Shown here in pieces: positions 15,401-23,705 of a stretch of 44,842 nucleotides of DNA. The number at the start of each line of letters is the position of its first letter. Position 1 is the stretch's first letter. The notes below the pieces were generated by a model. It was not told the origin of the DNA. It ran no database searches and saw nothing but the letters and a program-made list of their open reading frames with translations. This stretch comes from an uncultured Lachnospiraceae bacterium (GTDB lineage Bacteria > Bacillota > Clostridia > Lachnospirales > Lachnospiraceae): contig CANRWO010000024.1 in assembly GCA_947643615.1 (NCBI GenBank), positions 1-44,842 on the forward strand, in the 5' to 3' direction. Made by a program: the position numbers and the translations under genes.

Positions 15401-17457
15401 AAGCCGTTTATCCGGTAATATCCCTGCGTCAACCCTTCCGCCGCCGTTATGTAATCGGCGTCGCCGGTCTTTTTATAGAGAACCGTGTAGTCCCGGGCAC
15501 GGGGATTATCCACCCAGTCTACATACACCACGCCGTTTCCTTCACTGCGCAGTACGCGAAATACAGGTTTGTCCAATTTCAGGGCATAATTTGCATATAC
15601 ATAAGGTTCGCTGTCCTTCTGCTGCTCTCCCGTTCTGACAACAGTGACAACAAAGGTATAGTCCCCGCTCCAATAAGGGATCATCTCTACCTCGTTCTCT
15701 TTTCCCGTGACTTTCGTATTGGCAATTTCAAAGCCGTCGCTGCGCATGGAAACCATGGCGTATTCCGCACCGGCATATTTATCAATATTGGCGGTGAAAT
15801 TCACCACAAAGTTACCGTTTTCATTTACCGTAACGGAATTGATTACAGGAGCTTCCACTTCCTCCCAGGAGGACACCTCCTGCCTGTCCGGAGTCCGGCG
15901 GATATCATATACATTAATGCCGCTGGATTTCGAATACAGATAATAAGTGCCTGCCGGCAAAACCACCGTCTGGGCCGGCAGACTGGCAGCTTTTGCAATG
16001 GCGGGAAGGGTGGTTACCTCCTGGCCGCTGTCGTCTTTCACTACCAGCGTCCGCTCATCTGCCCCGCCGCTCATGGCATAGATGTCCAGGCTGGTGGCGT
16101 AGTCCAGTGTGAAAGTAATATACCTCTTACTGGCACTTCCGCTTCCTCCCAAACCCAGCACACGGGGAAATACTTCTCCTGCATCATCCTTTACTTCCGC
16201 ATTTTCTCCCAGTGTCATCTTACTGCCGCCGGGATAGAATGCAAAATCTCCGATGGTGTAGGATGCTGCGTCAGTGTATTCTCCCAATGCCTGCTCGTTT
16301 AAGTCAAAGTTCACCTCTCTCCGGCAGTCGATCCGGTATACATTGATTCCGCTGGATCTGGAGTACATGTAGTAAGTTCCGGCGGGCAAGGTTACGCTCT
16401 GGGCCGGCAAAGTAGTGGTTTTGGCAATGGCCGGAAGTGTCACCTCCTGACCGCTGTCGTCTTTAATCACCAGCGTCCTCTCGTCCGCTCCGCCGCTCAT
16501 GGCATAGATATCCAAAGCCGCCGCATAATCTAATTGAAATGTGATATACCTCTTTGCCGTGCTTCCGCTTCCTCCCAGACCAAGCACTCTGGGAAATGCG
16601 TTGCCGTTTTCGTCCTTTACGTCGGTGTTCTCTCCCAGTGTCATCTTATTATTGCCGGGGCAGAAGGAGAAATCTCCGATCGTATATGTGCCGCCGTCGG
16701 CATACTCGCCGGGAGCCTGCTCATCCAGGTCCCAATTCATGGCCCATTCCACGGAGATTCCGTAGATATCGATTCCCGAACCGCCGGAATACAAATAATA
16801 TGTACCGGGCGCCACTGTCAACGTTTGTGCCGCAATGGTCGATGATTTCGCCGGGGCAGTAATAGACACAATGTCGGCAGCATCCAACGAATTGACCAGT
16901 TTTAAAGTTCTTTCCGCAGTTTCGGAACCGCTGGCTGCCAACAGAGTAAACTCCACCGTGTGGTCAAATATAAGCTCCACGCAGCGGGCCGATGCGCTTC
17001 CTGTGCCGCCAAGAGCCAGCTTCTTAGTCAGCGCGTTGCCGTTTTCATCGGCAATGCCTTCCACTTCTTCCACCTTAACCGTCTTGCTGGAAGTCGCCTT
17101 CACCGTCATATCACCGATCTGGAAGTCGGCGCTGTATGTACCGGGAACAGCCGACCCCAGGTCAAAATTGACTGTTCTTACCACCGCCCTCAAACCAGGC
17201 ATATTCCCTGAAACCGTTAAACCGTCTCCGGCAGATACCGTCATGGCGTTCCCCTGGGATACCGTCTGTTCCTCTCCCGAACCGCCATCAATATCAGCAG
17301 CGAGAGCCGTATCCTGCGATATTCCTTCTGATGCGACAACCCCCCCCAAATCGTTTTGGGCGGCCTGCAGGCCCATGGTATCCGTAAACAACAGGCCTGC
17401 CGTGAGCACACAGGACATCCCCAATGCAAATATCCTTTTCCTCATAAATCCTTTCAC
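12481..17457 (-). CDS. Surface-anchored multidomain pectate lyase (PL9-like)
   Basis: 1658 residues from GTG 17457, with GGAGG seven bases upstream; TTG 17460 and ATG 17445 are alternatives. In order: signal peptide (about 1-35); three ~142-residue beta-sandwich repeats, the last two nearly identical; two fibronectin-III-like domains; a larger beta-sandwich (about 720-1010); a right-handed beta-helix (about 1077-1390); a Pro/Thr-rich linker; SPKTGDDS; and a C-terminal membrane helix with a basic tail. The helix carries NDADGFAAKL, IDDGWDL and GNGFKLGG, matching PL9 calcium-binding aspartates and the catalytic lysine. It should cut de-esterified pectin outside the cell. It lies between truA and rplM with the GH105-like gene upstream. 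A signal lets it act at the surface; the repeats may bind polysaccharide. Confidence 0.88.
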   Translation of the reverse strand: MKGFMRKRIFALGMSCVLTAGLLFTDTMGLQAAQNDLGGVVASEGISQDTALAADIDGGSGEEQTVSQGNAMTVSAGDGLTVSGNMPGLRAVVRTVNFDLGSAVPGTYSADFQIGDMTVKATSSKTVKVEEVEGIADENGNALTKKLALGGTGSASARCVELIFDHTVEFTLLAASGSETAERTLKLVNSLDAADIVSITAPAKSSTIAAQTLTVAPGTYYLYSGGSGIDIYGISVEWAMNWDLDEQAPGEYADGGTYTIGDFSFCPGNNKMTLGENTDVKDENGNAFPRVLGLGGSGSTAKRYITFQLDYAAALDIYAMSGGADERTLVIKDDSGQEVTLPAIAKTTTLPAQSVTLPAGTYYMYSRSSGINVYRIDCRREVNFDLNEQALGEYTDAASYTIGDFAFYPGGSKMTLGENAEVKDDAGEVFPRVLGLGGSGSASKRYITFTLDYATSLDIYAMSGGADERTLVVKDDSGQEVTTLPAIAKAASLPAQTVVLPAGTYYLYSKSSGINVYDIRRTPDRQEVSSWEEVEAPVINSVTVNENGNFVVNFTANIDKYAGAEYAMVSMRSDGFEIANTKVTGKENEVEMIPYWSGDYTFVVTVVRTGEQQKDSEPYVYANYALKLDKPVFRVLRSEGNGVVYVDWVDNPRARDYTVLYKKTGDADYITAAEGLTQGYYRINGLTVGDEYEVKVVVNCDEVNPGTGQKFSSEYSETITVAGQMEHQWYASIVGSSITGEMKVTEADGTEHPYSFTTRTLPKYTMDETVDVTNTAGTVSVPADSSGKISDDEDGFRYYYTVLDPNTENFKMTATFTVTDISQTPDNQTGFGIIATDILPTNMLGEATIVHKYINSMSVMFYSNKNKNPGMRYVTGYSSSDASNNESAERVNTFKKFAGTASFAVGNSYTFTLEKTDDSFIATMDGETITLEDTSILSVQEDGSICVGIMTARKVGMEISDIQFETSPSNGVSGAIKDDKVAPSTRVYSTGTTGGKTYEYIYATNVAGTLHVTGPDTAARAAAQTVEMEADSVARVDVPVNEGSNTITSTFIPSDSETLTSYDPIVKETVVVCKQYGSLKDYLYVASDGSADGDGTRENPLDLATAVKYAQPGQILLLLDGTYKGATIERSVSGTADKYITMRPENAGGVLFEGSGINLIGSYWHIYGMYVKNAAGVGIQISGNNNIIEMCTVEGSSSSGVQISRSGGATNSQGVEDRLWPSDNLIKNCESFNNCDAGRNDADGFAAKLTCGEGNKFYGCISHHNIDDGWDLYAKSTSGMIGAVTIENCVAYSNGWLTTDNITDPSYNFGEGNGFKLGGGYLEGGHVLINSIAFNNHAKGITSNSCPDCEIYNCISYGNSAQGGDAPSVGLNAKESAAKKWVVEGLISVSVKEKTKVADSIPWALQSDNNYVYNGEKSYNKSGAEVLDSWFESVDMSIIPTRNPDGSINMHGLLVLNDTAPADSGARLVTSGDQATSTMPVLKPVDEEPTPSPTPTPTPTPDPVPTPTPTPEPTPVPTPEPTPVPDDEVNNGQGGDNTDDDSDADETPGSGSSASQGKSKSPKTGDDSKGAFAGNAFVPGTAPGTESVETTEYNGQLAWNKNDLGTDTSLGGGAWLTDTETGSSAVPVWVFVLIAGLLAVTGIGAALYFAYVKKQGKE
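15886..17169 (-). repeat. Three tandem ~142-codon domain repeats in the PL9 protein
   Basis: Units run 17169-16738, 16737-16312 and 16311-15886 (minus strand). The second and third are exactly 426 bp each and keep long identical stretches such as LGLGGSGS, IYAMSGGADERTLV and KDDSGQEVT, so they look like a recent duplication. The first unit is diverged. A similar fold seems to occur near the N-terminus of the giant protein at 25337-32321. Confidence 0.85.
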
Positions 17458-17624
17458 CAATAAACCCTCCTACACATTTAAGCATTATCTACTTAGCTTT
17501 TATCCTGTTTTCATTTTCGCTGCTATACCCACCTCCTGCTTTTTATTCTCTATGTGATCCTTTTCCAACTCCCTTTCCGGAAAGGCCTTCCCGATAAGAC
17601 GTCAGCTGAAAAGGCTGCACAGCC

Positions 17625-19037
17625 TCACAGGCGCAGCATCTCCGAATATGCCATGATGAACGGGCCGCTTCCCTTCCCCTCATCGGTCAGATAGAATTCG
17701 GGATCCTGATAATTATCCGTATTGTCGGCGGTTGCCTTGAAATAAATGTCATGGAGGCCCTCCTCATCCAGCTTCAGCTCCGCCATAGCGACGAATGCCT
17801 TAACCGCTGCCTCCCGGTAGGACTCGTCCAGCCAGCCGTTGCGGACGCCTTTCAAAATGGTATAGACCATCATGGAAGTCCCGCTTACCTCCAGGCGGTT
17901 TGTCTCGGTGACCTCCCAATCCGCCACATTCGCCCACAGTCCGCTCTCATCCTGGTATTTTAACATTCCGTCCACGAAAATTTTCAAGGCTTCCTTACGC
18001 TCTTCCATATATTCCTCAGGCAGCACCTCCATCACATCCACCATAGCCATGCCGTACCACCCCATTGCCCGGGTCCAGTGGTATTTGCAGAGGTCGTCCG
18101 CACTGTTGGCGGCATGCCAGTACATACCGTCGGGAGCGATCAATGTCTCCTTCACCCAGTCCAGCCTCTCCTGTACAAGTCCAAGCTGGGCCTCGTCCCC
18201 TGTCTCGGCCGCATAACGGGAGATAAAAGGCTGAAGCATGTAGATGCCGTCCAGCCACACCTTATATTTAGGCGCCTTATCCTCCGCCCAGCCATGCCAG
18301 TAATTGTGACCCAGGCTCTCCTCGGTATATTCCGTGGGGACATTATGGCCGCTGGTGTTAATGTATGAAGTATCCGTCAGGTCACGGTACAGATCGGCAC
18401 AGATCTGAAGATAGTCCTCATCCCCCTGGGATATGCCCACACGGGCCATCAGGGCCGCCGTCTTATAACAGTCCGCACCATGCAGATCCACATACCCGGC
18501 CAAATTGGGGGAAAGGGACTTATGCCCGTCCTCGTCGGTGATGATCATGGCGTCCAGATATTCCTTTACATATGCAAGATAGCCGGAATTAGCTTCCGGG
18601 TCGGTCTCATAAATATCATACAGGCCTTCCATCACCACTCCGTTATAGTAACTCCAATCATACAGATAGGGTTTATCACCGGGAGTACGCTTCTCATTAT
18701 CCCATGAAAAAAACTTCTTTTCATCTGCTACGATTTCCGCAGGTACATTGACGGCGGATTCAATCGTAAGTGACCTTATGTAAGCCTCCGCCTTCTGTAT
18801 TGCCCCATCAATTCTTTCCTGTGTCATACTTTCTTCCTCGCTTTCCTGTGACGATATATTTTCTGCCTGCAGCTCATTTTCTGCGCCAACCCCCGATTGC
18901 GACGGAGCCGGCGTTTCCTGCCCCACCTGCGGGGAAGGATCCGTACCCTGATTATCTCCAATGCCGCAGCCGGTGAGCAGGATTGCCCCCGCAAGCAAAA
19001 TGATCCGCATATTCCCTTTTTTGCAACTGTACCTCAT
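17625..19037 (-). CDS. GH105-like unsaturated glucuronyl/rhamnogalacturonyl hydrolase, lipoprotein
   Basis: 470 residues. The N-terminus MRYSCKKGNMRIILLAGAIL followed by LTGCG is a lipoprotein signal with the lipid-attached cysteine near residue 24, then a Ser/Gln/Glu-rich spacer to about 75. The catalytic domain is an (alpha/alpha)6 barrel of the YteR/YesR type: KVWLDGIYM holds the likely catalytic aspartate, and WTRAMGWYGMAMVDVMEVLP is the conserved segment of the family. Such enzymes remove the unsaturated uronic acid that pectate lyases leave at chain ends, which fits the PL9 gene just downstream and the CE8-PL1 gene at 25337. External lipid anchoring is unusual for the family, whose members are often cytosolic. 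A weak hairpin overlaps its stop codon. Confidence 0.87.
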   Translation of the reverse strand: MRYSCKKGNMRIILLAGAILLTGCGIGDNQGTDPSPQVGQETPAPSQSGVGAENELQAENISSQESEEESMTQERIDGAIQKAEAYIRSLTIESAVNVPAEIVADEKKFFSWDNEKRTPGDKPYLYDWSYYNGVVMEGLYDIYETDPEANSGYLAYVKEYLDAMIITDEDGHKSLSPNLAGYVDLHGADCYKTAALMARVGISQGDEDYLQICADLYRDLTDTSYINTSGHNVPTEYTEESLGHNYWHGWAEDKAPKYKVWLDGIYMLQPFISRYAAETGDEAQLGLVQERLDWVKETLIAPDGMYWHAANSADDLCKYHWTRAMGWYGMAMVDVMEVLPEEYMEERKEALKIFVDGMLKYQDESGLWANVADWEVTETNRLEVSGTSMMVYTILKGVRNGWLDESYREAAVKAFVAMAELKLDEEGLHDIYFKATADNTDNYQDPEFYLTDEGKGSGPFIMAYSEMLRL

Positions 19038-19125
19038 ATTTAAAATGCCTTTCCGTAACCATTAATAAGCCTGGGCAGGCCCGTGGCATTGGCTTTGGCA
19101 GAAATACCAAAACCGGCAAGCCTGC

Positions 19126-19878
19126 TCATGAAAAGAATTCATACTTCACCAGCATCAGGCCCTTTGCCGGTGCTGTAGGGCCCGCTGCACTGCGGTCCCT
19201 GGCCTCCAGGACATCTGTCATGCTTTCCGGCAGCCGCCTGCCCTGGCCGGCTTCCATTAATGTCCCCACAATGATCCTTACCATATTATAGAGAAAACCG
19301 TCCCCGCACACTCTTACCACCAGATCCGCCCCCTGCTCTTCCACCTGGACGGAATGAATCGTCCTGACCGTGCTTTCCACCTGCGCCCCCGTCTGGCAGA
19401 AACTCCGGAAATCATGCTCCCCTTCCAGATATGCGGCAGCCTCCTGCATCTTTCCCACGTCCAAATCCGCATAGGTGAAGTGGGTATAGAAACGTTTTAA
19501 CGGCATGGGAAACTCCCCCCGGTAAATCCGATACTCATAAGTCTTGCGGCTTTTCACATGCCTGGGATGCCAGTCCGGGGGAACCTCCTCTGACTTCTGG
19601 ATCCGGATGTCCTCGGGCAGGCGCTGGTTCAAAGCATAAGAAATCTTCTTTCCCGGCATCTGATGGCTGGTGTCAAATACCGCCACATTTCCCATGGCAT
19701 GGACGCCCGCATCGGTCCTGCTGGCCCCAATCACCTGGATAGGCTCTCCCAACAGCTCCGTCAGGCATCTGTTCAATTCCGATTCTATTGTAATACCGTT
19801 ATTTTGCAGCTGCCACCCATGATAGTTGGTTCCGTCATAGGCCACCACCAGTCTCACTCTCTTCACACTGTCTCCCAT
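19126..19878 (-). CDS. truA: tRNA pseudouridine(38-40) synthase TruA
   Basis: 250 residues, normal length. It starts with VRLVVAYDGTNYHGWQLQNN; the ASRTDAGVHA motif holds the catalytic aspartate, and YNMVRIIVGTLMEAGQGR near the end is conserved. It modifies U38-U40 in tRNA anticodon stems. It is the last gene of ecfA1-ecfA2-ecfT-truA, starting 16 bp after the ecfT stop. rplM-rpsI, which usually come next, have been separated by the pectin genes. ATG 19878 has only a modest AGAGAAAG upstream; a GTG five codons in is possible. Confidence 0.97.
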   Translation of the reverse strand: MGDSVKRVRLVVAYDGTNYHGWQLQNNGITIESELNRCLTELLGEPIQVIGASRTDAGVHAMGNVAVFDTSHQMPGKKISYALNQRLPEDIRIQKSEEVPPDWHPRHVKSRKTYEYRIYRGEFPMPLKRFYTHFTYADLDVGKMQEAAAYLEGEHDFRSFCQTGAQVESTVRTIHSVQVEEQGADLVVRVCGDGFLYNMVRIIVGTLMEAGQGRRLPESMTDVLEARDRSAAGPTAPAKGLMLVKYEFFS

Positions 19879-19894
19879 TTATACTTTCTCTTTT

Positions 19895-20698
19895 TTACAA
19901 TAACAGCCGCCCCACGCAAATGCTCCCCACCAGGTAGAACAGAATACAGAGGTACGCGACCCTGTCCCGTTTCTGATAGATCAGGGGTTTCATTTTGGTC
20001 CTTCCCTCCCCCCCGCGGTAACATCTGGCCTCCATGGCCATGGCAAGGTCATTGGCACGGCGGAACGCGGAAATAAACAAGGGCACCAATAAAGGGACCA
20101 GGGCCTTTGCCCGCCTGATCAGGTTACCGCTCTCGAAGTCCGCCCCCCTGGCAATCTGCGCTTTCATGATCTTATCCGTTTCTTCCAGCAAAATAGGAAT
20201 AAAACGAAGTGCAATGGACATCATCATGGCCACCTCATGCACCGGCACTTTAAAAACCTTTAAAGGGCGCATTCCCTTTTCCATGCCGTCCGTCAGGTTG
20301 TTGGGCGTGGTGGTCAACGTCATAACAGAAGACCCAATCACCAGCATCACAAGGCGAACCGCCATGGTAACCGCCGTCCCCAGGCCCTCCTTGGTGACCG
20401 TCAGCTTCCACACAGACAAAAGTGGTTCCCCCGGCGTCAGAAATAAATTAAACACTACCGTTATAAGCAGCAGGAATAAGATCGCCTTCATGCCCTTTAC
20501 CATAAATTTAAAAGGCACACGCGAAAGCTTGATCACAACGGCAAGAAAGGCTGCTGCTATGAGATAACCTATAAAGTTGCGAAAAAAGAACAAAGAAATA
20601 ATATATAACAGCGTCCCGGCTAGCTTTACCCTGGGATCCAGCCTGTGCAGCACCGAGTCCGTCTGATAATATTGGCCTAATGTAATGTCTCTGAGCAT
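19895..20698 (-). CDS. ecfT: ECF transporter transmembrane component EcfT
   Basis: 267 residues with about five membrane helices. The two coupling-helix motifs of the family are clear: AQIARGADFESG and AMEARCYRGG, both containing the Ala-Arg-Gly/Cys signature that contacts the ATPases. GGAAG precedes ATG 20698. It bridges the ATPases EcfA1 and EcfA2 to interchangeable substrate-binding (S) proteins for vitamins and metals. No S component is encoded in the window, so this is the shared group II type serving several S proteins elsewhere. Confidence 0.96.
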   Translation of the reverse strand: MLRDITLGQYYQTDSVLHRLDPRVKLAGTLLYIISLFFFRNFIGYLIAAAFLAVVIKLSRVPFKFMVKGMKAILFLLLITVVFNLFLTPGEPLLSVWKLTVTKEGLGTAVTMAVRLVMLVIGSSVMTLTTTPNNLTDGMEKGMRPLKVFKVPVHEVAMMMSIALRFIPILLEETDKIMKAQIARGADFESGNLIRRAKALVPLLVPLFISAFRRANDLAMAMEARCYRGGEGRTKMKPLIYQKRDRVAYLCILFYLVGSICVGRLLL

Positions 20699-20746
20699 CT
20701 TATCTTCCTACAAAAATATTTTTATCCTGTGGCGGGAAACCGCTTT

Positions 20747-21601
20747 TCAGCAGGAAACCTTCAAAGCTTTTTCCACCGTGTCTGCAGCTTCCTCAATGGT
20801 AGTGGCATTGATATCCACATCAAGGCCCCTTTTCTTAAGCTCATGCAGAATATAAGTCACCTGTGGCGCAGCAAGCCCCACTTCCTCCAATTCTTTGTAA
20901 TGGCTGAAGACCTGCTTGGGAATGTCGTCATACATAACGCTTCCCTTGTTCATCACTATGATGCGCTCCACATATTCCGCCACATCCTCCATACTGTGGG
21001 ACACCAGTAAGATTGTCATCCCCGTCTCTGCCTGGAGGTTCTTGATCTGGTGCAGGATTTCGTCCCTGCCCTTAGGGTCCAGTCCTGCCGTGGGTTCATC
21101 CAGGATCAGCACATCCGGTTTCATGGCAAGCACGCCCGCAATGGCTACCCTCCTCTTCTGCCCGCCTGACAGCTCAAAGGGGGACTGGTAAAACAGTTCA
21201 TCCGGAAGCCCGACTTTCCGGAGGGCATCATAGGCGCGGAGCTCAGCTTCCCTTTTGCTCAGTCCCAGGTTTTTAGGGCCAAAGCACACATCGGAAAACA
21301 CATCGATCTCAAACAGCTGATGTTCCGGGTACTGAAATACCAGTCCCACCCGGCTCCTCAGCTTTTTCATATCAAAGTCCCTGTCATAGATATCCTCTCC
21401 GTTGAAATATATATGCCCGGAACTGGCTTTCACCAGTCCGTTCAAATGCTGCATCAACGTGGATTTTCCCGATCCCGTATGCCCGATAACCCCCACAAAC
21501 TGGCCGTCCGGTATGGTCAGGCAGATATCGTCCAGCGCCTTGACGGCAAGTGGAGTGTCCTCGCCGTATATATAATTGACATGATCCAAAATAAGCGACA
21601 T
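20747..21601 (-). CDS. ecfA2: ECF transporter ATP-binding protein EcfA2
   Basis: 284 residues. Walker A GHTGSGKST, Q-loop VFQYPEHQLF, signature LSGGQKRR and Walker B VLILDEPTAGLDP are intact, with the switch histidine in LLVSHSMED. The C-terminal extension (about 230-284, including APQVTYILHELKKRGLDVD) is typical of EcfA proteins. It begins four bases after the ecfA1 stop and is followed by ecfT, as usual in Firmicutes. It forms a heterodimer with EcfA1 to power vitamin or metal uptake. Confidence 0.96.
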   Translation of the reverse strand: MSLILDHVNYIYGEDTPLAVKALDDICLTIPDGQFVGVIGHTGSGKSTLMQHLNGLVKASSGHIYFNGEDIYDRDFDMKKLRSRVGLVFQYPEHQLFEIDVFSDVCFGPKNLGLSKREAELRAYDALRKVGLPDELFYQSPFELSGGQKRRVAIAGVLAMKPDVLILDEPTAGLDPKGRDEILHQIKNLQAETGMTILLVSHSMEDVAEYVERIIVMNKGSVMYDDIPKQVFSHYKELEEVGLAAPQVTYILHELKKRGLDVDINATTIEEAADTVEKALKVSC

Positions 21602-21605
21602 TGCT

Positions 21606-22469
21606 TTAATTTCCTCTTTTCCCCAGGGGCACCAGCTGATCCGCGAGTTCCTGGGTGGTCAAAATCCCGTTGGGCAGGGCAATCCCCCTCTTTTGCAGTT
21701 CGTGGGCGAGCAGCGTCACCTGGGGCACATCCAGCCGCAGCTCCTGCAGCTTCTCCACCTGGGAGAAAATTTCCCTGGGCGTTCCCTCCATGGCGATCCT
21801 GCCCTTGTCCATGACAAAAGCTCTGTCCGCATGGATGATCTCTTCCATATAGTGAGTGATCAGGATGACCGTAACACCCTCCACCTGGTTCAATCCCCTC
21901 ACAGCACGGATGACTTCCCTGCGGCCGTTAGGATCCAGCATGGCAGTAGGCTCATCCAGCACAATACATTTGGGATGCATGGCAAACACCCCGGCAATGG
22001 ATACCCTTTGCTTCTGCCCGCCGGAGAGCTTATTGGGGGAATACTTGCGAAAAGCATACATCCCCACTGCTTTCAGGCTCTCCTCCACCCGCTCCCATAT
22101 CTCTTTGGTGGGAATCCCGATGTTTTCAGGGCCAAACCCTACATCCTCCTCCACCACCTGCCCAATGATCTGGTTATCTGGGTTCTGGAATACCATGCCT
22201 GCCGTCTGGCGGATATCCCATACTTTTTCTTCCTTGGAAGTATCCATGCCCCCTACCCAGACCGTTCCTTCCGTGGGAGTCAGGATGGCATTGATGTGCT
22301 TGGCCAAAGTAGATTTCCCTGAGCCGTTATGGCCCAGGATCGCAATAAACTGCCCCTGCTTAATGTCCAGGTTAACATGGTCCACCGCAGTGGTGATCCC
22401 TTCCACGTTACCCTCCTCGTCACGGCGGATATATTCAAATACAACTTCCTGTGTCTTAATGATCCCCAT
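21606..22469 (-). CDS. ecfA1: ECF transporter ATP-binding protein EcfA1
   Basis: 287 residues from ATG 22469 (MGIIKTQEVVFEYIRRDEEG), eight bases after AAAGGA; an ATG three codons upstream sits too close to that site. Motifs are Walker A GHNGSGKST, Q-loop VFQNPDNQI, signature LSGGQKQR, Walker B CIVLDEPTAMLDP and ITHYMEE. It heads the ecfA1-ecfA2-ecfT-truA operon, which has its own promoter at 22500-22528. In many Firmicutes the gene directly upstream is rplQ; here rplQ is 12.4 kb away, and the neighbour is a divergently read carboxypeptidase gene. Confidence 0.96.
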   Translation of the reverse strand: MGIIKTQEVVFEYIRRDEEGNVEGITTAVDHVNLDIKQGQFIAILGHNGSGKSTLAKHINAILTPTEGTVWVGGMDTSKEEKVWDIRQTAGMVFQNPDNQIIGQVVEEDVGFGPENIGIPTKEIWERVEESLKAVGMYAFRKYSPNKLSGGQKQRVSIAGVFAMHPKCIVLDEPTAMLDPNGRREVIRAVRGLNQVEGVTVILITHYMEEIIHADRAFVMDKGRIAMEGTPREIFSQVEKLQELRLDVPQVTLLAHELQKRGIALPNGILTTQELADQLVPLGKRGN

Positions 22470-22499
22470 ATATACCATTTCCTTTTAAACTCTGTTCCT

Positions 22500-22528
22500 A
22501 TTATATTAAATGTGAAATGGAATTACAA
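22500..22528 (-). promoter_or_regulatory. Promoter of the ecfA1 operon
   Basis: On the minus strand TTGTAA (22523-22528), a 17-bp spacer and TATAAT (22500-22505). The start point falls about 25 bp before the ecfA1 ATG. Its presence fits loss of read-through from rplQ. Confidence 0.75.
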
Positions 22529-22635
22529 GTAAAAATGGGGTGGGACGGTTCCATTTACAAAATCCTCTCCCCATGTTAAACTTATTTTATTCATAATTCA
22601 TAAGGTCTTCTTAACGGCAGAAAGGACAAATATTT

Positions 22636-23694
22636 ATGGACAGATCTAAGTTGATTACACTATTGGTCACGCTGAGCATGATCGTTGTCATAGCATGGGG
22701 CCTGAACCGCCTCATTCGCGGCCATTCCATGAGCCTGGCGGAATATGAGCGGCTGAATGCCCCTTCAGGGACTGCCTCCTCGGAAATCGCTTCGTCAGAT
22801 ACCGCCCCATCCGGGAACCCCGAAGACAGCCGGGAGGTTCCCACTGACAGCAACCCTTCCGGCAGCCAGAATTCTTCTGCGGCATCCGGCCCAAATGGCA
22901 GCCAGGATCCTTCCGGGGCATCCGGCCCAAATGGCAGCCGGGATCCTTCGGCGGCATCCGGCCCAAATGGCAGCCAAGATCCTTCGGCGGCATCCGGCCC
23001 AAATGAAGGGCAGGGCGGGACTTCACAGCTCACAGGCGCCGCATTAAACGGAACTTCCCAATTGGAACAGCGGATTTCCCTGACAGATGATTTTTATTAC
23101 GAACCCCTTTCCGACCACCTCCGCCGTTACATTACGGGCGTTTCCTATCCTGCTGTAGATACGGAAGAGGAAGCCGCTGCCTTGGCCGTTGGATATGACG
23201 ACCTGCGCTATGTCCATGTCCTGCATTACGATTTTGACGGGAACAGCACAGAAGGGGAACTGATCTGCAACGAGTACATTGCCCAGGACCTGGTGGAAAT
23301 ATTCTATGAGCTTTACTACAGCGAATATCAGATAGAGCGGATAACGCTTATTGACGAGTATGAAGGGGATGACACTGCTTCCATGGAAGACAACAACACC
23401 TCCTGCTTTAACTACCGGGTGGTGGAAGGAAGCGACAGCCTTTCCAAACATGCCTACGGTTTAGCCATTGACATCAACCCGTTCTACAATCCCTATGTCA
23501 CTTACGAGAAAGACGGCACCGAGAAAGTTTCTCCTGTAGCTGCCCTGGGTTACGCTGACCGCTCCCTCAGCTTCCCTTATAAAATTGATGAAGAAGACCT
23601 CTGCTGCCGCCTGTTTAAAGAACACGGTTTCATATGGGGAGGCAATTGGAACAGCCTGAAAGACTACCAGCATTTCCAAAAGACCCCAAAGTAA
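22636..23694 (+). CDS. VanY-like D-alanyl-D-alanine carboxypeptidase (peptidase M15), membrane anchored
   Basis: 352 residues. A membrane anchor (about 5-24) is followed by a Ser/Gly/Asn/Pro-rich spacer (about 40-140) containing four 12-residue repeats, then the catalytic domain (about 150-352). SKHAYGLAID gives H272 and D279, and KDYQHFQ gives H346, the three zinc ligands of the M15 family; HGFIWGGNW is the conserved preceding segment. It should trim D-Ala or cut peptidoglycan stem peptides outside the membrane. It is the only plus-strand gene in this half of the window; it diverges from ecfA1 and converges on the MATE gene with an 11-bp gap. It could also be an L,D- or endopeptidase, since the subfamily varies. 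Confidence 0.88.
   Translation: MDRSKLITLLVTLSMIVVIAWGLNRLIRGHSMSLAEYERLNAPSGTASSEIASSDTAPSGNPEDSREVPTDSNPSGSQNSSAASGPNGSQDPSGASGPNGSRDPSAASGPNGSQDPSAASGPNEGQGGTSQLTGAALNGTSQLEQRISLTDDFYYEPLSDHLRRYITGVSYPAVDTEEEAAALAVGYDDLRYVHVLHYDFDGNSTEGELICNEYIAQDLVEIFYELYYSEYQIERITLIDEYEGDDTASMEDNNTSCFNYRVVEGSDSLSKHAYGLAIDINPFYNPYVTYEKDGTEKVSPVAALGYADRSLSFPYKIDEEDLCCRLFKEHGFIWGGNWNSLKDYQHFQKTPK
22861..23004 (+). repeat. 36-bp tandem repeat, four copies, in the VanY-like gene
   Basis: Copies begin at 22861, 22897, 22933 and 22969. Each encodes a 12-residue unit close to GSQDPSAASGPN. The copies differ by a few bases each. It is an in-frame minisatellite, so copy number can change spacer length without breaking the gene. 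Confidence 0.92.
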
Positions 23695-23705
23695 AGGGGG
23701 CCGGT

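Noticed and set aside
14569..16302. 577-codon open frame on the plus strand opposite the PL9 gene
   Set aside because: It is antisense to a clear multidomain enzyme, has no recognisable domain and an odd His/Arg/Ile-rich composition typical of shadow frames.
22861..23004. Regular 36-bp repeats that could suggest a CRISPR array
   Set aside because: The copies are directly adjacent with no spacers, and they lie inside a reading frame encoding a Ser/Gly-rich linker.
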